From: Apis mellifera
Taxonomy: Eukaryota > Arthropoda > Insecta > Hymenoptera > Apidae
Reading direction: 5' to 3'
NCBI RefSeq assembly: GCF_003254395.2
Contig: NC_037639.1
Location: 15,744,037-15,808,036 of the forward strand
Length of the DNA stretch: 64,000 bases
A program made the translations under genes and the position numbers. Positions 61,074 to 64,000 of the stretch are shown here, in pieces; the first letter of the stretch is position 1; each line of letters opens with the position of its first letter. Under the pieces are notes generated by a model, which ran no database searches, had not been told where the DNA came from, and saw nothing but the letters and a program-made list of their open reading frames with translations.

Positions 61074-61658
61074 TTGCTAGGGGAAACCTCCAGAAAACTC
61101 TACACACACACACTGGCCGTATGCCCGCTGACACGTATACGCATACCCATACAAATTTTCGCGCATACACCGGCAGAGACACCTATACACTACGCACAGA
61201 CACGGTCGCCAGCTCGCACACGCTCGCCGCTAAAGGGGGCAACGAGAGGAGCTCACGCACGTACGCTCACGCACACCTTCGCGCGTCCTGGAAAATGTCG
61301 ATAACGAAAAACCACTGCTCTTTCGCTCTCTCCTCTCGCCCTTCTCTCTTTCTCACCATCTTTCTCGTCTGCCTGTCCGTCCACTCGCTCGCTCGCTCGC
61401 TCGTCCGTTCGCTCGCTCGTTGCATTCGTTCGTACACGCTCGCACCAATATTCTTCTCCAGCATTTTTTCAATCTCTCCAATTTTTCCGTTTTCGCGCGC
61501 GGTGAAATCAGTTTCTGGGAAAAATTTTCTCTCTTTCTACGCCAGATTCTTCTCCCGTCGAGAAACGTTTCACGTTTCACTGACTTCGTCTCGCGAAGAT
61601 CGGTGATTTCGGGCCACGCGTTCCTTCGTCCTTCGTCGCGTTGAGCGAGCGAGCGAGC

Positions 61659-61699
<41 letters not shown>

Positions 61700-64000
61700 G
61701 GGCAAAAAAGGGAAAGAAACGGTGACGCAAGCTTACGTGGCGACCCACGTAACGGCCCTCGTAAAAAAGGAAAGAGAGAGAGAGAATCATCCTTCGCGTT
61801 CGCGATAAAAATTTACGAGGCGGAGGATGAGAATCCGAAAAGCCGAGCACAGGCCACTACTCGCCGACATTTCCAAACTCGGAGAAACGAGGTCCTGTGG
61901 CGCCACCGTCTTCCTACGGTGTCCAGCGCCGAACCAACGATTTTTTACTCCGCGCCATGAATATTTATCCCGCGTACGGTGACGTTTGGGAACCGTGTCG
62001 AACTCGAGCTCGGTTGGCAACCGGGCAACGGAGAAGGAAAGAGCGCGCGAAACACGAATTCGGGTTTGGAAGGAAAAGAAAACGAAGGAAAGGAGGATCG
62101 ACAATGGTCGAAGGTCGAACGACCTTCGCCAACACGGAGAAGGGAGAGGATTCCCCCGAGTGGGATCGACGTATCGCCTTAGGTCGCGTCGTAGTTCCAA
62201 GTTTCCAGTTATAAATTACAGGGTAGACGACCGAGTTCCACCGTTTCTTCTCCCGACGCCCTTCTCTCTCTCCTCCCGTCCATCCTCTTTTTCTCTCGCC
62301 TTCCTTCGCCTCCCCTCCTCTTTTTTCTTCCCTTCGGTCGCCTAACTGGCTCGCAGGAGCCGTACACCGCGTATCGGAACGTGCGTTCGAACCACGTGTG
62401 GTCCCCATTCATAAAATCCTCGAGCCGTAGCACGTGCATCGGAACCCCCTAAAGGACACCGCCACACTTTTTAAACCTTTCTTTCATCCTCCTCCTCTTT
62501 TTCTTTTTCTTTCTTTTTTTTTTTCTTCTTCTCCAATGTATTTCACGCGATATAATAAATCGACTTCTCTCTCTCTTCTTTTTCTCCCTCTCTTTTTCGT
62601 AAACCCGAATCGATTTTCGCTCAAGCCTCTTCTCTAGTAGGCAATCCGTCGATCTATCGTTATCGATGGCCGAGTCAAGAAAAATCGTCTCCGTCTCTTT
62701 TGCCACGACGGGACAAAGAATTCAAGAACGAGTAATCGGTCTCTCTTTTCTCTCTCCCTTCCCTTCCCTACTCTCGTTGCTTCCTCTCAGCCGTTCGAGG
62801 AGCAACAACTCTTGCGGTCGAGGCGCGATAATCTTGCCTCGAATCTGTGCAGTTGCGATCGATCGAGAGGATTCTCTCTCTCTCTCTCTCGAGAAGCACG
62901 CTCGATTTTCATGTAATTCAAACGAAGCGCGAGACGTCGGATGCGAAACGACTCGTCGACGACTGGAAGGTAACTTGGCCGCCCCTCGCCCCCTCTTGTC
63001 TTGGGGATGGAAGAGAAAAAAAGAAGGATGAATGAATCGACGAATCTCTCTCTCTCCCTCTTTCTGTTCCAGTGGAAAATACGCGGAGAATACGGCAAGT
63101 GAGTCAATATATCGGATACACACATACACACACACACGCACAGCTGGTGGTATTCCCCGGCCTAGGTCGGCCCAATCAAATTTTATGATTTGTATCCATC
63201 TCGTTCCTCGCGATCCTGACCTACCTCGCTCGCCACGTTTCACCGCCGATAGTGCTCTTTTCGTTCTTGCTTTTTTTCCCCCCCAACCCTCTCTCTCTCC
63301 CTCCCTCTTCCATCCGATCCCTCCCCCACCGCGCGACCTCCGCGAAAAAAAGGGAGAGTGACTTCGAAAGTCAATAAATCGAATTTCTATTCGACGCTTT
63401 AAACTCTCTCCCCCTTCGTCGTTTCATTCTTCTCGCACGTTCAACCCCCTCCTCCTCTCGCGCGCATAACTCGTCAATGAAATATCAACATCTATCATCC
63501 GTTTCCATTTCCTCTTCCTATCTCTCTCTATTCGTAACTCGCTAATCGCGAGCCGACCTTCGATCCTCTTTTCTTCGCTGGTATTCGTTGCCAGATAATT
63601 ATCGACGCGTCGCGACTCTACCGAAACGAAACGGAACGAAACCGACCTTCACGTCTGTCGACAATACGACGGGGCGACAGAGACAAGGAGGGTACATACG
63701 GCGACGCCAACCGACCGACCGTAGCGCCATCCTTGTCCCGTCCACGAGAGAGAGAGACGAAGTTCGGTTCACTTTCGAGCGATAATTTTCGAAGATTTCT
63801 CGAAGCGCCCTCTCTGTTTCTCCTCTCCCTTCTCCCCTCCACTCCCCAGCTTGCCCCGATAACTTCGAAAATCTTTTGCACGCTCCAAATCCTGGATACC
63901 TCGATTTTCGGACGGTACGAAAGCGATGCGTCCGATTCGTGGTCGGGAAGAAACGAGGCCAGAACTCGAGACTCGTTTGACCCGAAAAACGACTGGACTC

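Larger units (their letters stand above)
57259..64000. other. Upstream TDG intron / 5' region, CpG-rich, no exon identified
   Basis: Should contain, or precede, the missing first TDG exon(s). I searched the minus strand for an exon ending in phase 2 at a GT donor and found none convincing. Repeats: (GTAG)n at 59,297-59,356, (TA)n at 59,784-59,825 and 60,124-60,188, (CTG)n at 61,041-61,073, and GCGA/(GA)n at 61,645-61,695. CpG is abundant throughout. A perfect pair of plus-strand splice signals at 63,072 and 63,099 is discussed in the findings. Confidence 0.5.

Noticed and set aside
63073..63098. Nicotinic acetylcholine receptor exon suggested by DAKRLVDD and EYG
   Set aside because: The joined peptide lacks the other invariant receptor residues and no following exon is visible; kept only as a weak micro-exon note.

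Overview
The window is nuclear DNA from an insect, most likely a honey bee (Apis) or close relative. Genes are split by many short GT-AG introns of about 60-100 bases. Composition is strongly two-phased: very AT-rich from about 22 to 40 kb, and GC- and CpG-rich from about 41 kb onward. One intron holds a mariner relic whose terminal repeats resemble the AmMar1-type elements known from honey bees. The species call is an inference.

Layout. (1) 1-22,329, plus strand: the C-terminal half of projectin/twitchin (Drosophila bent, bt), 42 coding exons that I could phase end to end (about 5,049 residues): a long Ig/Fn3 array, a titin-type kinase, a regulatory tail and five further Ig domains. Its introns hold an exon-edge-containing tandem array (1-1071), a 26-bp minisatellite (about 13.3-14.15 kb) and the mariner relic (14,833-16,072). 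(2) 25,094-23,180, minus: a strongly diverged BTB-BACK-kelch protein, 507 residues, tail-to-tail with projectin. (3) 26,724-28,872, plus: a UBA-UAS-UBX protein of the UBXN7 type, 443 residues. (4) 31,261-30,505, minus: ARL6IP5/JWA, a PRA1-family membrane protein of 185 residues. (5) 34,744-32,880, minus: proteasome lid subunit Rpn7/PSMD6, 389 residues. (6) 57,258-41,363, minus: a thymine DNA glycosylase (TDG/Thd1) with a very long C-terminal extension (AT-hooks, polyglutamine, His/Pro-rich), in eight exons spread over 16 kb. Its first coding exon was not found and its introns are packed with microsatellites.

The genes do not form an operon or pathway. UBXN7 (p97/VCP adaptor) and Rpn7 (26S proteasome lid) both belong to ubiquitin-dependent degradation, but they lie on opposite strands with ARL6IP5 between them. 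The most interesting items are the fused TDG architecture in a DNA-methylating insect lineage, the intronic array that repeats a splice-acceptor plus donor-like edge, a GC-AG intron in projectin, and a 400-bp-spaced duplicated element in a TDG intron. I found no clearly new biological system.
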